Assembly (NCBI RefSeq): GCF_000380085.1
Contig: NZ_KB904556.1
Coordinates: 62,001-126,000, forward strand
DNA from: Streptococcus merionis DSM 19192
GTDB lineage: Bacteria > Bacillota > Bacilli > Lactobacillales > Streptococcaceae
Direction: 5' to 3'
DNA: 64,000 bases
Within the stretch, counting starts at the first letter, position 1. Each line of letters opens with the position of its first letter. Position numbers and translations under genes: made by a program. This document shows positions 44,568-53,446 of the stretch, one piece after another. The notes under the pieces are model-generated. The model had not been told where the DNA came from. It made no database searches and saw nothing but the letters and a program-made list of their open reading frames with translations.

Positions 44568-44893
44568 CCGTCCAACACTTGCATTCAAGACTGTTTTGGG
44601 AATAGGATAAAAGTCGTCTCGCCCTGCAAATCAAGACTTGTAAAATGTTGAACGACCAACGCTTGACCTACGGGTATCTTGTCTAGTTAGCGGAACAATC
44701 TGGATAAATGAGGTACTTTTGGTGCAGACTAGCTGAGCTTGAAAGCAATAAAGGGAGAAACTTCTTTCTTAGCCAGCCTTGATTCCCAAAAAGCGGTCTT
44801 GACTATCGAAAAACAATTTCTTGAACCTAGAAACCTTACTTGTGAGGAAAGGTTTTTAGAAACACACGATTATGATACTAAAAGGAGCTTCTC

Positions 44894-45727
44894 ATGACAT
44901 CTAAAGCCCGTGTTCTCGTTGCCTTTATTCTCAACATCAGCTTTTCTCTGATCGAACTCGTCTGTGGTCTTTTATTTCGCTCCTCAGCTCTGATTTCTGA
45001 TGCAGTTCATGATGCTGGTGACGCGGTCTCCATTGGTTTTGCAGCCTTGATGGAAAATCTGGCTGATAAACCTGCTAATAAGCGCTTTACCATGGGTTAT
45101 CAACGCTTTAGTCTGCTTGGTGCCCTCGCTACTGGTGTGATCCTCGTCTTTGGCTCCATATCAGTCCTTGTGTTTAGTATCCCGAAGCTCTTCAATCCTC
45201 AGCCAGTCAATTATAGCGGCATGCTTATCTTGGGGTTATTTGCTGTTGCTACTAATGTCTTGGCAACACTTGTTCTCAAGAAAGGGCATTCTCACAATGA
45301 GAAAATACTGAGCCTTCACTTTTTAGAAGATACTCTGGGTTGGCTTGCTCTTATCTTAGTTTCTATTATACTCCATTTTAAGGATTGGTATGTCTTAGAT
45401 CCCTTACTTTCCGTTCTCATTTCAGGTTTTATGCTGACAAAGTCTTTACCAGAGCTGTGGAAATGCTTACTGCTCTTTCTTCAAGCTTGTCCTCAGGACT
45501 TGGATACAGAACAATTGCAGAAAGAGCTTTTATCTATTGTGCAAATTAAAAGTCTTAGCGCCCTACAGATCTGGTCCATGGATGGCAGTCATCATAAGGC
45601 TCTCGTTCGATTAACGCTTAAAGAGAATACTGTGACAAATCAAGAACTAACTAAGGAAAAAATTCGTCAATGCCTGCTAGAGCACGGGATTAGCGAGGTC
45701 ACTATTGATATTGAGGGCAAGGTTTGA
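44894..45727 (+). CDS. cation diffusion facilitator transporter
   Basis: A 277-residue CDF protein with six membrane segments. The metal-site motifs are LISDAVHDAGDAVSIG (HxxxD) in the second helix and LHFLEDTLGWLAL (HxxxD-type) in the fifth. A cytoplasmic ferredoxin-like domain follows. CDF proteins export zinc, manganese or similar ions in exchange for protons; the metal is not readable here. AAGGAG precedes the ATG. It is divergent from the TetR-family gene, which probably regulates it. Confidence 0.9.
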   Translation: MTSKARVLVAFILNISFSLIELVCGLLFRSSALISDAVHDAGDAVSIGFAALMENLADKPANKRFTMGYQRFSLLGALATGVILVFGSISVLVFSIPKLFNPQPVNYSGMLILGLFAVATNVLATLVLKKGHSHNEKILSLHFLEDTLGWLALILVSIILHFKDWYVLDPLLSVLISGFMLTKSLPELWKCLLLFLQACPQDLDTEQLQKELLSIVQIKSLSALQIWSMDGSHHKALVRLTLKENTVTNQELTKEKIRQCLLEHGISEVTIDIEGKV

Positions 45728-45755
45728 TGAGCTTTTTGTCTAGTAAGTAATCCCC

Positions 45756-46709
45756 TTATTCTTTGACTGTTATTTTTAGCTGATTGGTGTCTAGATATGC
45801 CTGAGCACCGATGGTTATGGTAAAGAGAGGTTGCGTATGGGCAAAGTCCAGATCGTAAAGGACAGGGATTCTTTTTAAAATAGGGTGCTTGTCTAAGATA
45901 AAGCGCAACATTTCCTCAGTCATCTGGCATTCTTTTGGAAAACGACCGATAACAAGTGCTTTGGGATCAGGATAGACCTGCAAGAGAGATGCCAAATGCC
46001 GCATGAACTCCGTGTAATCATCAACTTCGGATTCTTCGACAAAAAGGATATAGTCCTTGACTTTGGGCGCGTAAGGTGTGCCTTGAAGAAGAATAAAGGT
46101 CGAAAGGTTCCCACCAATGATGATACCAGAGGCCTGACCGGCTGAGTAAGTCTTCCATTCAGTCGGAAAGAACTTTCGTGGCTGACTAGGGTCGTACCAA
46201 GGGTCACTAGACCATTCGTCACTAGGAACAAGGTCATAGTAATTTTGTGTCATCGCCTGCAACCACATATCAGATTGATATTGTTGCCCCTCAACCATCT
46301 TAAAACTGGAATAGGATGGTCCCATATAGGTTTTCATACCTGTCTTTGCGAAAATCGCATTGAGAAAGGCTGTGGAATCTGAGTAACCACAAATGATTTT
46401 AGGATTTCGCACGATAAGATCATAGTTCAAGTAGGGAAGGAGTTCGTTAGAGTTGAAGCCACCGATAGTGGCTAGAATACCATCGACGCTTGGATCAGCA
46501 AAAGCCTCGTGCAAATCTTCCACACGACTAGCGATCGAAGCAGATTGGACAAGATCTGATTCTTCGTAGTGTTTTGAGAAAGAAATCTGAAACCCTAAGG
46601 CTTCTAGCTTGGCTTTGGCAGAGAGGTTCGCCTTGATACCACCTAGGCGTGAAATGGACGAGGACGGGCTAAGAACCCGAATATGACTATGATGGTGCAA
46701 TTTTTTCAT
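45756..46709 (-). CDS. S66-family carboxypeptidase-like protein (MccF/LD-carboxypeptidase)
   Basis: A 317-residue serine peptidase. The nucleophile is Ser in ICGYSDSTAFL, the acid is Glu in LFVEESEVDDY, and the His is in LDFAHTQPLFTI. This is the S66 layout. LD-carboxypeptidases trim peptidoglycan tetrapeptides; MccF-type members inactivate microcin C by cutting its amide bond. The long insertion around residues 150-195 resembles the MccF-like branch. No signal peptide is present. AAGGAG precedes the ATG. Confidence 0.87.
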   Translation of the reverse strand: MKKLHHHSHIRVLSPSSSISRLGGIKANLSAKAKLEALGFQISFSKHYEESDLVQSASIASRVEDLHEAFADPSVDGILATIGGFNSNELLPYLNYDLIVRNPKIICGYSDSTAFLNAIFAKTGMKTYMGPSYSSFKMVEGQQYQSDMWLQAMTQNYYDLVPSDEWSSDPWYDPSQPRKFFPTEWKTYSAGQASGIIIGGNLSTFILLQGTPYAPKVKDYILFVEESEVDDYTEFMRHLASLLQVYPDPKALVIGRFPKECQMTEEMLRFILDKHPILKRIPVLYDLDFAHTQPLFTITIGAQAYLDTNQLKITVKE

Positions 46710-46788
46710 GGCAATACTCCTTGTAAATTTTCATCAGTATAACAGAAAAAAGAAGTCGTTGCAAATAGACCTTTAAGACACAGAAAAA

Positions 46789-46812
46789 GCCTGCTCTCCT
46801 AAAAGAACAGGC
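46789..46812 (-). terminator. terminator after tRNA-Cys
   Basis: GCCTG-TTCT arms pair with AGAG-CAGGC and TTTTT follows on the minus strand. Confidence 0.7.
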
Positions 46813-46834
46813 CTCTTCTGTAAGGCTATAAAAA

Positions 46835-46905
46835 AGGCGGTAGACGGATTTGAACCGACGATCAAGCTTTTGCAGAGCCGTGCCTTACCACTTGGCTATA
46901 CCGCC
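46835..46905 (-). tRNA. tRNA-Cys (GCA)
   Basis: The 71-base cloverleaf starts GGCGGTATAGCC and ends CTACCGCC plus discriminator T. The acceptor stem pairs GGCGGTA with TACCGCC; the anticodon loop is CTGCAAA (anticodon GCA); the T-loop is GGTTCAAATCC. CCA is not encoded. Confidence 0.96.
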
Positions 46906-46957
46906 ATACGCCATAACAGATAATATTGTATCGGAAAAAGGTGGATTAGTCAAGTTT

Positions 46958-46989
46958 TTTTGCATCTTAAGTCCTGATTTTGCATCTTA
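46958..46989 (+). promoter_or_regulatory. tandem direct repeat, probable LytTR-binding site
   Basis: TTTTGCATCTTA occurs at 46958-46969 and at 46978-46989, a 20-bp period, with further agreement downstream of each copy. Its downstream edge lies about 35 bp before the -10 box at 47024, where an activator of the following LRS operon should bind. Confidence 0.6.
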
Positions 46990-47023
46990 CAGCCTGCGCG
47001 CATATAAAAATTGAATTTTCTGC

Positions 47024-47029
47024 TATAAT
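47024..47029 (+). promoter_or_regulatory. -10 box of the LytTR-DUF3021-ABC operon
   Basis: TATAAT preceded by TGC (extended -10). The -35 position reads CATATA, far from consensus, as expected for an activator-dependent promoter. Confidence 0.6.
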
Positions 47030-47050
47030 AATCCCAAAGGAGAGGTGTCA

Positions 47051-47506
47051 GTGAAACTAAGACTGGAAAAAATAGATGCCAAGCAAGAAGAAGGGGTGCT
47101 GATTCGCTATCGAGAAATGACGCCGACCCTTCAAACGATCTGCACCTTGGTGGAGAAGGGTCATCAGAAGATTTTAGGGATGAGTGAACAGGGGAACGTC
47201 TTTTTGCAAGTAGATGATATTCTCTATTTTGAGAGCGTTGATGGCAAGACTTTTGCCTATACAGACCACATGGTTTATCAAATTCCTCAGACCTTAAAAG
47301 ATTTATCGGCTACTTATGGTAGTAATGGTTTCTTTCGTTGTGCCAAGGGGATGCTGGTCAATATTTATCGGATTTCTGCCTTTAAAAGTCAATCATTCGG
47401 ACGGATTGAAGCCACTCTGGAAAATGGTGAAGTAGTGATTATTTCGCGAAAGTTTGCAGGGGAATTAAGGCAAGTCTTACAGGAGGGAGTTCAAGATGAA
47501 AACTAA
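47051..47506 (+). CDS. LytTR-domain regulator (LRS)
   Basis: A 151-residue protein with a C-terminal LytTR domain (about 55-150: VFLQVDDILYFESVDGKTFAYT, FFRCAKGMLVNIYRI) and no receiver domain. It matches regulators of LytTR regulatory systems, in which a co-transcribed membrane protein keeps the regulator inactive. GGAGAGG suits the GTG at 47051; the GTG at 47045 overlaps it. The DUF3021 gene overlaps its end by 11 bases. A tandem repeat upstream is its probable binding site, implying autoregulation. Confidence 0.89.
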   Translation: MKLRLEKIDAKQEEGVLIRYREMTPTLQTICTLVEKGHQKILGMSEQGNVFLQVDDILYFESVDGKTFAYTDHMVYQIPQTLKDLSATYGSNGFFRCAKGMLVNIYRISAFKSQSFGRIEATLENGEVVIISRKFAGELRQVLQEGVQDEN

Positions 47507-47942
47507 GTGGCAGAACTTTTTAAGCCAAGAAATTGCGATTGAATATAAGACGGCAACCTACTGTTTTGTCCTCTATTTTTTTGCCATCTGCTACCAACTC
47601 TGGCAGGGGCGCTCGACTGTATCCATTTTAACTCTGATTGAGATGGTTCTGGTGGTCTATGTGGTAACTCAGATTCAGTATTGGATTTTTGGAAATTTTG
47701 ATGAGGCAGACCACCTGCGAGGACGCAGATTATTGGGGCTCTTTGTTTGCCCCTTGCTCTACGGTGTGGCGGGTTCTGTTTTTTGTTGGTTTGATGGCAG
47801 TGGGCTGGCGCAGTTGGCGCTGGTGGTCTATGTTCTTTTGAAGGATTTGAGCTTCTTTTACTTTAACCGTCTCAAACGTCGAATTGACAGCAAGCACCTC
47901 AATCAACTGCTGAAAGATTACAAGGAAAGGGGAAAGGAATGA
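47496..47942 (+). CDS. DUF3021-family membrane protein
   Basis: A 148-residue protein with four membrane segments (about 22-40, 45-63, 83-103, 107-125) and a basic C-terminal tail. The pattern VYVVTQIQYWIFGN is typical of DUF3021 proteins that accompany stand-alone LytTR regulators. It is probably the membrane inhibitor of the regulator encoded just before it. Its stop overlaps the ABC ATPase start (ATGA), so the four genes are one unit. Confidence 0.87.
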   Translation: MKTKWQNFLSQEIAIEYKTATYCFVLYFFAICYQLWQGRSTVSILTLIEMVLVVYVVTQIQYWIFGNFDEADHLRGRRLLGLFVCPLLYGVAGSVFCWFDGSGLAQLALVVYVLLKDLSFFYFNRLKRRIDSKHLNQLLKDYKERGKE

Positions 47943-48784
47943 CCAATGTTATTGAAATACGTCATCTCCAAAAATACTATGGCAAGCACATGGGAGTCAG
48001 AGACGTGTCCTTGAGTGTGGAAGAAGGGGAGATTTTTGGTTTTCTAGGTTCAAATGGTGCCGGCAAGTCAACAACGATTCGCTGTTTATTGGGTCTGATT
48101 CACAAGACCTCTGGCGAAATGACCCTGTTTGGCAACCAGTATGGTAGTCTAGCAGACGCCCTTCACCATATCGGTTATATGCCTTCAGAGGCCATGTTTT
48201 ATCCTAAAATGAAAGTTAAGGAAGTGATTGACTTTGCAGCAAAGGCGAGGGGAATGGATTGCTCGCAGGAAGCTGAACGCCTTTGCCAGATTTTGGATGT
48301 TCCAGTGAATAAGAAGATTGAGGATTTGTCACTTGGAAATCGCAAGAAGGTCAGCATTGTCTGTGCACTACAACACAAGCCAGACTTACTTATTTTAGAC
48401 GAGCCAACTTCAGGGCTAGATCCCCTCATGCAGGAGCGCTTTTTCGGTCTGGTCAAGGAGGCTTGTGCCAAGGGAGCGACGTGTTTCCTATCTTCTCATG
48501 TTCTTTCAGAAATCAAGAATTACTGCAATCGTGTTGCTATTATCAAAGATGGGGAACTTTTGACGGTTGATAGTGTGGAAAATCTTACCCACACGCAGGC
48601 AAAACAAGTAAGGGTTTGGAAAAATGGTCAAGAGGAAACCTTTGTACATACAGGCTCTAGTCAGGAATTGCTAGTAAGATTAGCGAACCTAGCTCCAGAT
48701 GATTTTCTAGTAGAAGAGCCATCGCTAGAAGAACTCTTTATGCAGTATTATGAGGAGGGTGCCCATGATTCTACTCAAGCATGA
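47939..48784 (+). CDS. ABC transporter ATP-binding protein
   Basis: A 281-residue ATPase. Walker A is GSNGAGKSTT, the signature is LSLGNRKKVSIV, Walker B is LLILDEPTSGLDP and the H-loop is LSSHVLSEI. The C-terminal 70 residues are a small domain typical of multidrug or bacteriocin ABC-2 exporters. It overlaps both neighbours and is the third gene of the LytTR operon. The substrate is unknown; envelope stress or peptide export is a context guess. Confidence 0.92.
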   Translation: MTNVIEIRHLQKYYGKHMGVRDVSLSVEEGEIFGFLGSNGAGKSTTIRCLLGLIHKTSGEMTLFGNQYGSLADALHHIGYMPSEAMFYPKMKVKEVIDFAAKARGMDCSQEAERLCQILDVPVNKKIEDLSLGNRKKVSIVCALQHKPDLLILDEPTSGLDPLMQERFFGLVKEACAKGATCFLSSHVLSEIKNYCNRVAIIKDGELLTVDSVENLTHTQAKQVRVWKNGQEETFVHTGSSQELLVRLANLAPDDFLVEEPSLEELFMQYYEEGAHDSTQA

Positions 48785-49553
48785 ATTAAAACAAGGGTTG
48801 AAGAGTCTGGCGATTTGGTCAGTTACAGTTGCCTTTATTTGTGCAGGCTGTATCTGGCTCTATAAAAGTGTGGAGGGACAGTTGGCTGAAACAGCTAAAC
48901 TCTATGCGAATATGGGAGATATGGCCAAGGCTCTCGGCTTGGATAAGGTGAGTTTAGCAACGCTGGGGGGCTATTTTGCGACAGAAATCGCCCTCATGTT
49001 TGGCCTTGGTGCTGGTATGTTTGCTGCCATGTTAGGAGCGACTGCCTTATCCAAGGAAGAAGAAGGGCATACCAGTGAATTTCTTTATACGTTGCCTTTT
49101 AGCCGCATGCAGATTGTCCTTTGGAAGTATGCTGCCATATTCGTCAGTCTCCTCCTCTTCAATGCTCTGATTATAGGCATTGAAGCTATCGTCATCTGGC
49201 AACTCAATCTAGACTTTGCCTGGGAAAAATTCCTGACCTATCATGGCTTGGCTCTTTTCTTACAAATTGAGCTCGCAACGATCTGTTTCCTCGTTTCAGC
49301 TCTGAGTCGCAAAAAGCAAATCGGGGGAGCACTGGGTCTGACTCTTCTTTTCTATGTTATGGATATGATGAGTCGGGTTGTACCAGATATTGATATTCTT
49401 AAAAACTGGACACCCTACAACTTTGCCAGTGGAGTAGACATTTGGAGCGACAGCGCCATCAATTGGACAGGTCTTGCGATAGCTTTTGGCTTGAGTATTC
49501 TGGCCTTTGTAGGCAGTCTTGCCATCTATCAAAGAAAAGATTTGAATGGTTGA
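48765..49553 (+). CDS. ABC transporter permease (ABC-2 type)
   Basis: A 262-residue membrane protein with six hydrophobic segments and the ABC-2 loop LSKEEEGHTSEFLYTLPFSR. It is the partner of the ATPase upstream, whose reading frame it overlaps by 20 bases. AGGAGGG precedes the ATG at 48765; the frame from 48750 starts ahead of that site. It is the last gene of the LytTR operon, closed by the hairpin at 49561. Confidence 0.9.
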   Translation: MILLKHELKQGLKSLAIWSVTVAFICAGCIWLYKSVEGQLAETAKLYANMGDMAKALGLDKVSLATLGGYFATEIALMFGLGAGMFAAMLGATALSKEEEGHTSEFLYTLPFSRMQIVLWKYAAIFVSLLLFNALIIGIEAIVIWQLNLDFAWEKFLTYHGLALFLQIELATICFLVSALSRKKQIGGALGLTLLFYVMDMMSRVVPDIDILKNWTPYNFASGVDIWSDSAINWTGLAIAFGLSILAFVGSLAIYQRKDLNG

Positions 49554-49560
49554 ACATTCA

Positions 49561-49582
49561 AGGAGCCTCAGGGCTCCTTTTT
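49561..49582 (+). terminator. terminator of the LytTR-ABC operon
   Basis: AGGAGCC pairs with GGGCTCCT around TCA, followed by T5. Confidence 0.85.
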
Positions 49583-49646
49583 GTGAAGAACATTAAGAAA
49601 TTTTTACCAACCTTGGAATGTCCCGTGTCTGAATCCACTTGGTTTC

Positions 49647-49686
49647 TGAAAACGCTTTGACACATCATGTAGAGAAATGCTATCAT
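49647..49686 (+). promoter_or_regulatory. promoter with cre-like site before the CPBP gene
   Basis: TTGACA (49657-49662) and TATCAT (49681-49686) are 18 bases apart. TGAAAACGCTTTGA (49647-49660) matches the CcpA cre consensus at 13 of 14 core bases and overlaps the -35, consistent with catabolite repression. Confidence 0.45.
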
Positions 49687-49722
49687 TTTGTTACAGGGTG
49701 TTTTTTGTAAGGGGTATCATAC

Positions 49723-50364
49723 ATGAGGATACGTTATATTATGCTAATGCTGGCGACAGTCGTTCTTTCTAGTCTGTGGGGACTGGTTTTGCGCTGTAGA
49801 GGTATTTTGATTAGAGTGTTGTCGCCAGAGTATATTGGATATTATCAACCGCTTTTAACACTTTTATTGTGGTTAGTCACTTTGATGGCTCTCTTTTCAG
49901 TAGCTGTTTTATGTTATCGAAGTGGATTTTTTGTAGATTGGAAGGCAACTTTTGCTTGGAAAAGACTTTTTTTCTTGGTCGTGTTAGCCTTGTTGCTGCT
50001 TAATTTTAATTATTTGGTAGGAAAATTGCTGACTGCTAGCCAAATCACTAATACAAATCAACAAATGATGATGCAAGCCTACCATCTATTACCGAGAGGT
50101 GTTTTCTTGATAAATGGAACGATAGGAGCTGCACTTTTTGAGGAGACTATCTATCGAGCCTGTATTTTTAAAATACTGAAAAACAAAAAATTAGCATTCA
50201 TGATTTCGATAATAGTATTTCCTTTGGTTCATACGCAAAACCTCAGTGCCTTGGCTTACGTACCTACAGCTCTTGTCTTAACAGGGCTTTATTATAAAAG
50301 GGAGTCGCTATCTGATTGCATCCTAGTTCATGCACTGCATAATGCTCTTTCTTTTATGATTTGA
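49723..50364 (+). CDS. CPBP-family intramembrane protease
   Basis: A 213-residue protein with six or more membrane segments. The three CPBP motifs are visible: ALFEETIYRACIF (EExxxR), PLVHTQ (FxxxH-type) and LVHALHNALSF (HxxxN). The family includes glutamic endopeptidases that process prenylated or bacteriocin-related proteins; some act in bacteriocin self-immunity. It stands alone after the LytTR-ABC operon and has its own promoter. Its role here is unknown. Confidence 0.87.
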   Translation: MRIRYIMLMLATVVLSSLWGLVLRCRGILIRVLSPEYIGYYQPLLTLLLWLVTLMALFSVAVLCYRSGFFVDWKATFAWKRLFFLVVLALLLLNFNYLVGKLLTASQITNTNQQMMMQAYHLLPRGVFLINGTIGAALFEETIYRACIFKILKNKKLAFMISIIVFPLVHTQNLSALAYVPTALVLTGLYYKRESLSDCILVHALHNALSFMI

Positions 50365-50648
50365 CAGAAGAGGTATGATTTGATGAGGAAAGTAGAACTA
50401 AAAATACTGTCGGAAACAGAACTACCTCGCATTTTAGCAGCATCCTGCGGGGATAATAGTCGTCAGTGTCGAAAAGAGTTGCACATGACGCAGGAGAATA
50501 AAGTAAAAAGCATTTCGACAAAGGTTGGGATGCTTTTGTTATTTAAAAGGTTAACAGTAAAATGTGATAAAATGTTCAATTTCTCAGTTTAAGTATTTCA
50601 CTTTCTCATCAGATGTTTCAAAAAGTTCCACATTAATACGGAACTTTT
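50365..50648. other. intergenic stretch without assignable gene
   Basis: A 70-codon frame (50380-50592) has no recognisable family, no good ribosome-binding site and a changing composition, so I do not call it. A weak hairpin (AAAAGCAT/ATGCTTTT, about 50506-50537) may end upstream transcription. Confidence 0.4.
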
Positions 50649-50681
50649 TTGACTTTTTTTCTTTTTAGGATAGTATATAAT
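50649..50681 (+). promoter_or_regulatory. promoter region of the PTS operon
   Basis: TTGACT (50649-50654) lies upstream of TAGTAT (16-base spacing) and of TATAAT at 50676-50681 (21-base spacing). Either -10 gives a start shortly before the cre site. Confidence 0.45.
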
Positions 50682-50688
50682 AAAGCTG

Positions 50689-50702
50689 TGGAAGCGATTA
50701 CA
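50689..50702 (+). promoter_or_regulatory. cre site for CcpA
   Basis: TGGAAGCGATTACA fits the core cre consensus TGNNARCGNWWWCA at every position. It lies between the -10 box and the ribosome-binding site, a roadblock position for carbon catabolite repression of the whole PTS operon. Confidence 0.65.
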
Positions 50703-50714
50703 GGAGGTGCTTCT

Positions 50715-52655
50715 TTGAATACTCGACAATTATCTATTTTAAAAACTTTAATATCTCAATCTGGTTATTACAGCGCAGGAAAACTAGCAAGAGAGAATGC
50801 CGTTTCTGTTAAGACGATTTATAAAGACATAGCAGTAATCGCGGATTTATTCCTGTCGTTAGGGGTTGAAATCAAAAGAAAACCTAGACTTGGATATCAA
50901 ATTATAATGAATGCAGACCAAAAAAATGAACTACATCAAATTTTGATTCGGGATTCAAATGACTCTTCTACAGTTGTTTCTAGAGAGCAGGAGCTATTTC
51001 GTAAAATTTTTATCGATTGTGAGTCAATTGATATGATTGAGTATTCATTGGACAATTATATTAGTGAGTCTTCTGTAAAAAGAAGTTTAGAGAAGATTGA
51101 ATCTTATGCTAATGATTTTAACATTGTCTTTTCTAAGCCAAGAGGAATCGTCCATATAAGCGGTTCGGAAGCGGATATTCGAAATTTTATTCATTATTAC
51201 ATTTTAACGGTAATCAAGATCGAAGATAATGCTCTGGATAAAAGCACCCTTAGCTTGGTATTTGATGATAGTATCATTGAGGATGTTCTTCGACACATTT
51301 ATTATCTAGAAGAAGTATATGGATTATTTGTTAGCGAAGAGTACAAGTACTACACAGCCTTAAATGTCTTGATTTCTTTGTTCAGATACCGAAATGCGCA
51401 TATAGCAGATTCAGTAGATCTACTGAATGGTGTGCAAATCGAGGAGTTGGAACTCTACTTGTTTGCTATTGATTTGCTATCTCGGACTTACCAAACGGAA
51501 TTTGAGCAGATCCCACACTCAGAAATTCAATACATTATTTCAAGTTTAATTGCGGTTGGTTATCGGGTTGAAGCAACGCTCTATACAGAAGAGTACGCTG
51601 GGGTTGTGGAGCGGTTTATTAAGGAGATGGGGTCTTTATTGGATATAGATTTTAGTGATGATTCTCATTTAAAAATGATGCTAATCAATCATATTCAACC
51701 AATGATTTTTCGATCAAGAAATCAAATCATTATTTCCAATCAAACGACTGAGGCCATTAAGACACAGTATTCAGTCTTGTACAATTTTATTTGGCTTTCT
51801 TCAAAGATTTTAGAGGAGCACTTTTCAATCGCTTTGACGGATTCAGAGATTGCTTTTTTAACAATACACTTTGAAATTGCAATTGAGAAAAAGGCAAAGC
51901 CCATTCGGATTTATGTTGTTTGCCCATATCATCTTGCTATTTCTGAGTTGATTGTTTCACAATTGCGCAAGTTTGTGTCAAATTTCGATACCATTAGGGC
52001 GATTGGATTAGAAGAATTACCTCAACTAGTTATTGCCGAATCGGATTTAGTTATCAGTACTATCGATATTTCTGATAAGGGGATTCCTTTTATCTTGGTC
52101 AATAGTGTCATCACAAAGGAACAGATAGAGAGCATTCAACATCACTATTATCAATATACAAATGGAAACCGGCAGATGTTGACTCAGTTGAACAGTGATC
52201 ATAATCACGTTAAACCATTGGTGAAATACTTATTAAAAAATCGTATTTTCTTGCGGCACCATTTACGTTCCAAAGAAGATTCTATAGAAGAGATTATCCA
52301 TTATGCCAGTCCGTCAAATACTGATTTTCTGCCATTTGCAAATTCGATTTATGAAAGAGAAAAATTAGGTCATACCAGTACCTATACTGGTATCGCAATG
52401 CCCCATGCTCATCCGGGATATGTGAAGAGGTCGGAGATGATTCTGTTCACACTAGACAAACCAATTCGATGGGGGATGCATATGGTAAAGGTAATTTTAT
52501 TTATTGCTATATCAGAAAGAGAGTTTCCGATTTACAAAAATGCTTTAATTCAGCTGTATTCTAAAATAGACAGTGTGAAATACATAGAAAGTTTATGGCA
52601 ATCTACTAACCAAGAACAATTTATGGAGAACCTTTTTAAAGAAGTCTACTATTAG
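50715..52655 (+). CDS. PRD-containing PTS-controlled regulator (LicR/MtlR-like), TTG start
   Basis: A 646-residue activator. An N-terminal helix-turn-helix (RQLSILKTLI, LARENAVSVKTIYKDI) is followed by two PRD domains (about 170-390), an EIIB-like domain (from about 395, VVCPYHLAIS with the usual Cys) and a C-terminal EIIA domain whose His lies in GIAMPHAHPG. Such proteins are switched by phosphorylation from the PTS. AGGAGG lies seven bases before the TTG at 50715; no ATG fits. It is the first gene of the operon it probably controls. Confidence 0.9.
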   Translation: MNTRQLSILKTLISQSGYYSAGKLARENAVSVKTIYKDIAVIADLFLSLGVEIKRKPRLGYQIIMNADQKNELHQILIRDSNDSSTVVSREQELFRKIFIDCESIDMIEYSLDNYISESSVKRSLEKIESYANDFNIVFSKPRGIVHISGSEADIRNFIHYYILTVIKIEDNALDKSTLSLVFDDSIIEDVLRHIYYLEEVYGLFVSEEYKYYTALNVLISLFRYRNAHIADSVDLLNGVQIEELELYLFAIDLLSRTYQTEFEQIPHSEIQYIISSLIAVGYRVEATLYTEEYAGVVERFIKEMGSLLDIDFSDDSHLKMMLINHIQPMIFRSRNQIIISNQTTEAIKTQYSVLYNFIWLSSKILEEHFSIALTDSEIAFLTIHFEIAIEKKAKPIRIYVVCPYHLAISELIVSQLRKFVSNFDTIRAIGLEELPQLVIAESDLVISTIDISDKGIPFILVNSVITKEQIESIQHHYYQYTNGNRQMLTQLNSDHNHVKPLVKYLLKNRIFLRHHLRSKEDSIEEIIHYASPSNTDFLPFANSIYEREKLGHTSTYTGIAMPHAHPGYVKRSEMILFTLDKPIRWGMHMVKVILFIAISEREFPIYKNALIQLYSKIDSVKYIESLWQSTNQEQFMENLFKEVYY

Positions 52656-52675
52656 AATGAGGAAGGAGAAAACAA

Positions 52676-53140
52676 ATGAGCGTAGTCCCGGAATTGGTGA
52701 AAGATGAATTGATTCAGTTAAGTTGTACAGCTTCAAATAAATTAGCCTTACTAGAGACGCTATCTGATGACTTAATTCAAAAAGATTATGTGCGTGAAAC
52801 GTTTAAAAATGCCATTATAGAAAGAGAGGAGGAATTTCCAACTGGTTTGCAACTTGAGGGAACAGCCGTTGCAATTCCACATACCTATGCCGAACATGTC
52901 AAAAAACCATTTATCTACATAGCGCGCATGGTTTCGCCTGTCACATTTGTTCAAATGGGGACAGATGATGTTGAGGTATTGGCTTCATACGTTATTGTGC
53001 TAGGGATTTCAGACCCCCAAAAACAAATAGGCTTGCTTGTTGAGTTGATGGAGTTGTTTGGAAATCTATCGTTTCTTATGGAATTGGGCAATGCCGATTC
53101 TATTGAAGAAATAAAAAAATTATTTACAACCATCCAATAA
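52676..53140 (+). CDS. PTS EIIA component (galactitol/fructose type)
   Basis: A 154-residue phosphocarrier. The phosphorylatable His is in VAIPHTYAEHV (about residue 64), in the PTS_EIIA type-2 fold. It passes phosphate from HPr to the EIIB encoded next. AAGGAG precedes the ATG. It lies 20 bases after the regulator and 16 before EIIB. Confidence 0.9.
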   Translation: MSVVPELVKDELIQLSCTASNKLALLETLSDDLIQKDYVRETFKNAIIEREEEFPTGLQLEGTAVAIPHTYAEHVKKPFIYIARMVSPVTFVQMGTDDVEVLASYVIVLGISDPQKQIGLLVELMELFGNLSFLMELGNADSIEEIKKLFTTIQ

Positions 53141-53156
53141 AAAAGGAGGATTTATT

Positions 53157-53435
53157 ATGAAAAAACTCATTGTAGCTTGTGGTTCGGGTGTTGCAACTTC
53201 TCAAACGGTTGCTTCAAAAGTTGAGCGATTGTTGAAAGAAGCAGGGTGCTCTTTTGAAATCGAAGCGGTAGACATGAAATCTTTGGAGCAACATATCAAA
53301 TCAGCAGATGCCTATATTTCGATCGTAAAAGCTAAAAAAGATTATGGAGTGCCTGTTTTTAATGGCGTTGCCTTCCTAACAGGGATGGGCCAAAAACAAG
53401 AATTGGAAAAAATCATCGCATTTCTTAATGACTAG
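53157..53435 (+). CDS. PTS EIIB component, galactitol family
   Basis: A 92-residue protein. The phosphocysteine loop VACGSGVATSQTVASKV is at residues 6-22, typical of the galactitol EIIB group. It phosphorylates the sugar carried by EIIC. AAAGGAGG precedes the ATG. Confidence 0.92.
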   Translation: MKKLIVACGSGVATSQTVASKVERLLKEAGCSFEIEAVDMKSLEQHIKSADAYISIVKAKKDYGVPVFNGVAFLTGMGQKQELEKIIAFLND

Positions 53436-53446
53436 GAGGTTGTCAT

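Noticed and set aside
50380-50592. A 70-codon frame after the CPBP gene
   Set aside because: No recognisable domain, poor start context and a hairpin inside it; treated as non-coding.
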